This document shows positions 5,480 to 6,088 of a DNA stretch of 6,088 bases, piece by piece (positions within the stretch are counted from its first letter, which is position 1; every line of letters begins with the position of its first letter). A program made the translations under genes and the position numbers. The notes under the pieces were generated by a model that saw nothing but the letters and a program-made list of their open reading frames with translations, searched no databases and had not been told where the DNA came from. The DNA comes from an uncultured Roseburia sp. (GTDB lineage: Bacteria; Bacillota; Clostridia; Lachnospirales; Lachnospiraceae), in the NCBI GenBank assembly GCA_946055175.1, contig CAMGET010000095.1:1-6088 (forward strand), read 5' to 3'.

Positions 5480-6088
5480 ATGTATTATTCAGCAGGAACT
5501 TATGAATCATTTGCAAAACCAGAAAAACCAGAAGGCGCTGATAGAAAGTCGGCTTATATTATTGGAACTGGATTAGCAGGCTTATCTGCAGCATTCTACC
5601 TTGTAAGGGATGGTCAGGTTAAGGGAGAAAGAATTCACCTTCTTGAGAAGCTTGACTTAGCAGGTGGAAGCTGTGATGGACGTAAAGATATCAGTAAAGG
5701 CTTTTACATGAGAGGTGGTAGAGAAATGGATAACCATTTTGAATGTATGTGGGATATGTTCAGAGATGTACCTTCCATCGAAACACCAGATGTATCAGTA
5801 CTTGATGAGTACTACTGGCTTAACAAGCATGATCCAAACTATTCACTCTGCAGAGCTTCAGAAAAGTGTGGACAGGATGCTCATACAGATAAGAAGTTTG
5901 CTCTTGATAAGGAGTCTGCTCTTGCACTTTCAAAGCTGTTTATGACTCCGGAGAAAGATCTTGAAGATAGAAAGATTAGCGAAGTACTTCCGGATTCCTT
6001 CTGGAGCACAAACTTTTGGCTTTACTGGCAGACAATGTTTGCTTTCCAACGCTGGTCATCTGCTCTTGAGATGAAGAGATATTTATGC
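5480..6088 (+). CDS. ohyA: Oleate hydratase (fatty acid double-bond hydratase), 3' end outside window
   Basis: This is the first 203 codons of an FAD-binding oleate hydratase (MCRA family, usually about 590 residues). The enzyme adds water across the cis-9 double bond of oleic or linoleic acid to give 10-hydroxy acids, detoxifying membrane-damaging fatty acids. The frame is open to the right edge with no stop or frameshift. Visible marks are the FAD dinucleotide motif IIGTGLAGLSAA (27-38, GxGxxG), LEKLDLAGGS (55-64), and RGGREMDNHFECMWDMF (78-94), which holds Glu82. From memory, Glu82 matches the water-activating Glu of S. aureus OhyA. VLDEYYWLNKHDPNYS (107-122) and FWLYWQTMFAFQRW (179-192) are also family stretches, and Tyr201 falls where a second active-site Tyr is reported. 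The alignment is nearly gapless with the S. aureus protein as I recall it. It follows a TetR gene and a terminator, so it is probably separately transcribed and controlled by that regulator. The family call is very firm. Confidence 0.95.
   Translation, partial: MYYSAGTYESFAKPEKPEGADRKSAYIIGTGLAGLSAAFYLVRDGQVKGERIHLLEKLDLAGGSCDGRKDISKGFYMRGGREMDNHFECMWDMFRDVPSIETPDVSVLDEYYWLNKHDPNYSLCRASEKCGQDAHTDKKFALDKESALALSKLFMTPEKDLEDRKISEVLPDSFWSTNFWLYWQTMFAFQRWSSALEMKRYLC

Noticed and set aside
5715..5945. 76-codon frame inside the oleate hydratase gene
   Set aside because: It lies in another frame of a gene whose conserved motifs continue on both sides to the window edge.

Overview
The window looks like a low-GC Firmicute chromosome, most likely an anaerobic gut Clostridium of the Lachnospiraceae type. 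I infer this from strong purine-rich ribosome binding sites (GGGGGAG, AAAGGAGGT, AAAGGAGA), AT-rich intergenic DNA, and gene families common in that group. These are an FHS-like MFS sugar permease, EpsJ-like GT2 glycosyltransferases, a DhaS-like TetR regulator and a short-type oleate hydratase. No RNA gene, CRISPR array, insertion sequence, integrase or phage gene was seen. Genus and species cannot be fixed from the sequence alone.

Layout. Positions 1-3377 hold a rightward group of three genes: the C-terminal half of an MFS permease (cut by the left edge), a glycosyltransferase fused to a MarR-type DNA-binding domain (552-1856), and a secreted, membrane-anchored protein of unknown function (1905-3377). 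The gaps of 15 and 48 bp contain no terminator, so they are probably cotranscribed. Only 25 bp later, an AI-2E family membrane protein is encoded on the opposite strand (3403-4557, start corrected downstream), convergent with the surface protein. A 173-bp divergent intergenic region (4558-4730) separates it from a TetR-family regulator (4731-5294), which ends in a clear rho-independent terminator (5339-5375). Past the terminator, with its own leader, an oleate hydratase gene begins at 5480 and runs off the right edge without a stop (203 codons visible).

How the genes may work together. The first three suggest a cell-surface module: a carbohydrate-type permease, a sugar transferase carrying its own putative regulator domain, and a surface protein that could be a client or partner. 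This is inference from adjacency. The TetR gene and oleate hydratase form a plausible regulator-target pair for detoxifying host or dietary unsaturated fatty acids, again inferred from adjacency and family knowledge. The AI-2E protein has no clear link to either neighbour.

The most unusual items are the complete GT2-MarR fusion, a hairpin that would enclose the ribosome binding site and abut the start codon of the AI-2E gene, and the unrecognised surface protein, which seems to hold two diverged copies of one beta-rich module.
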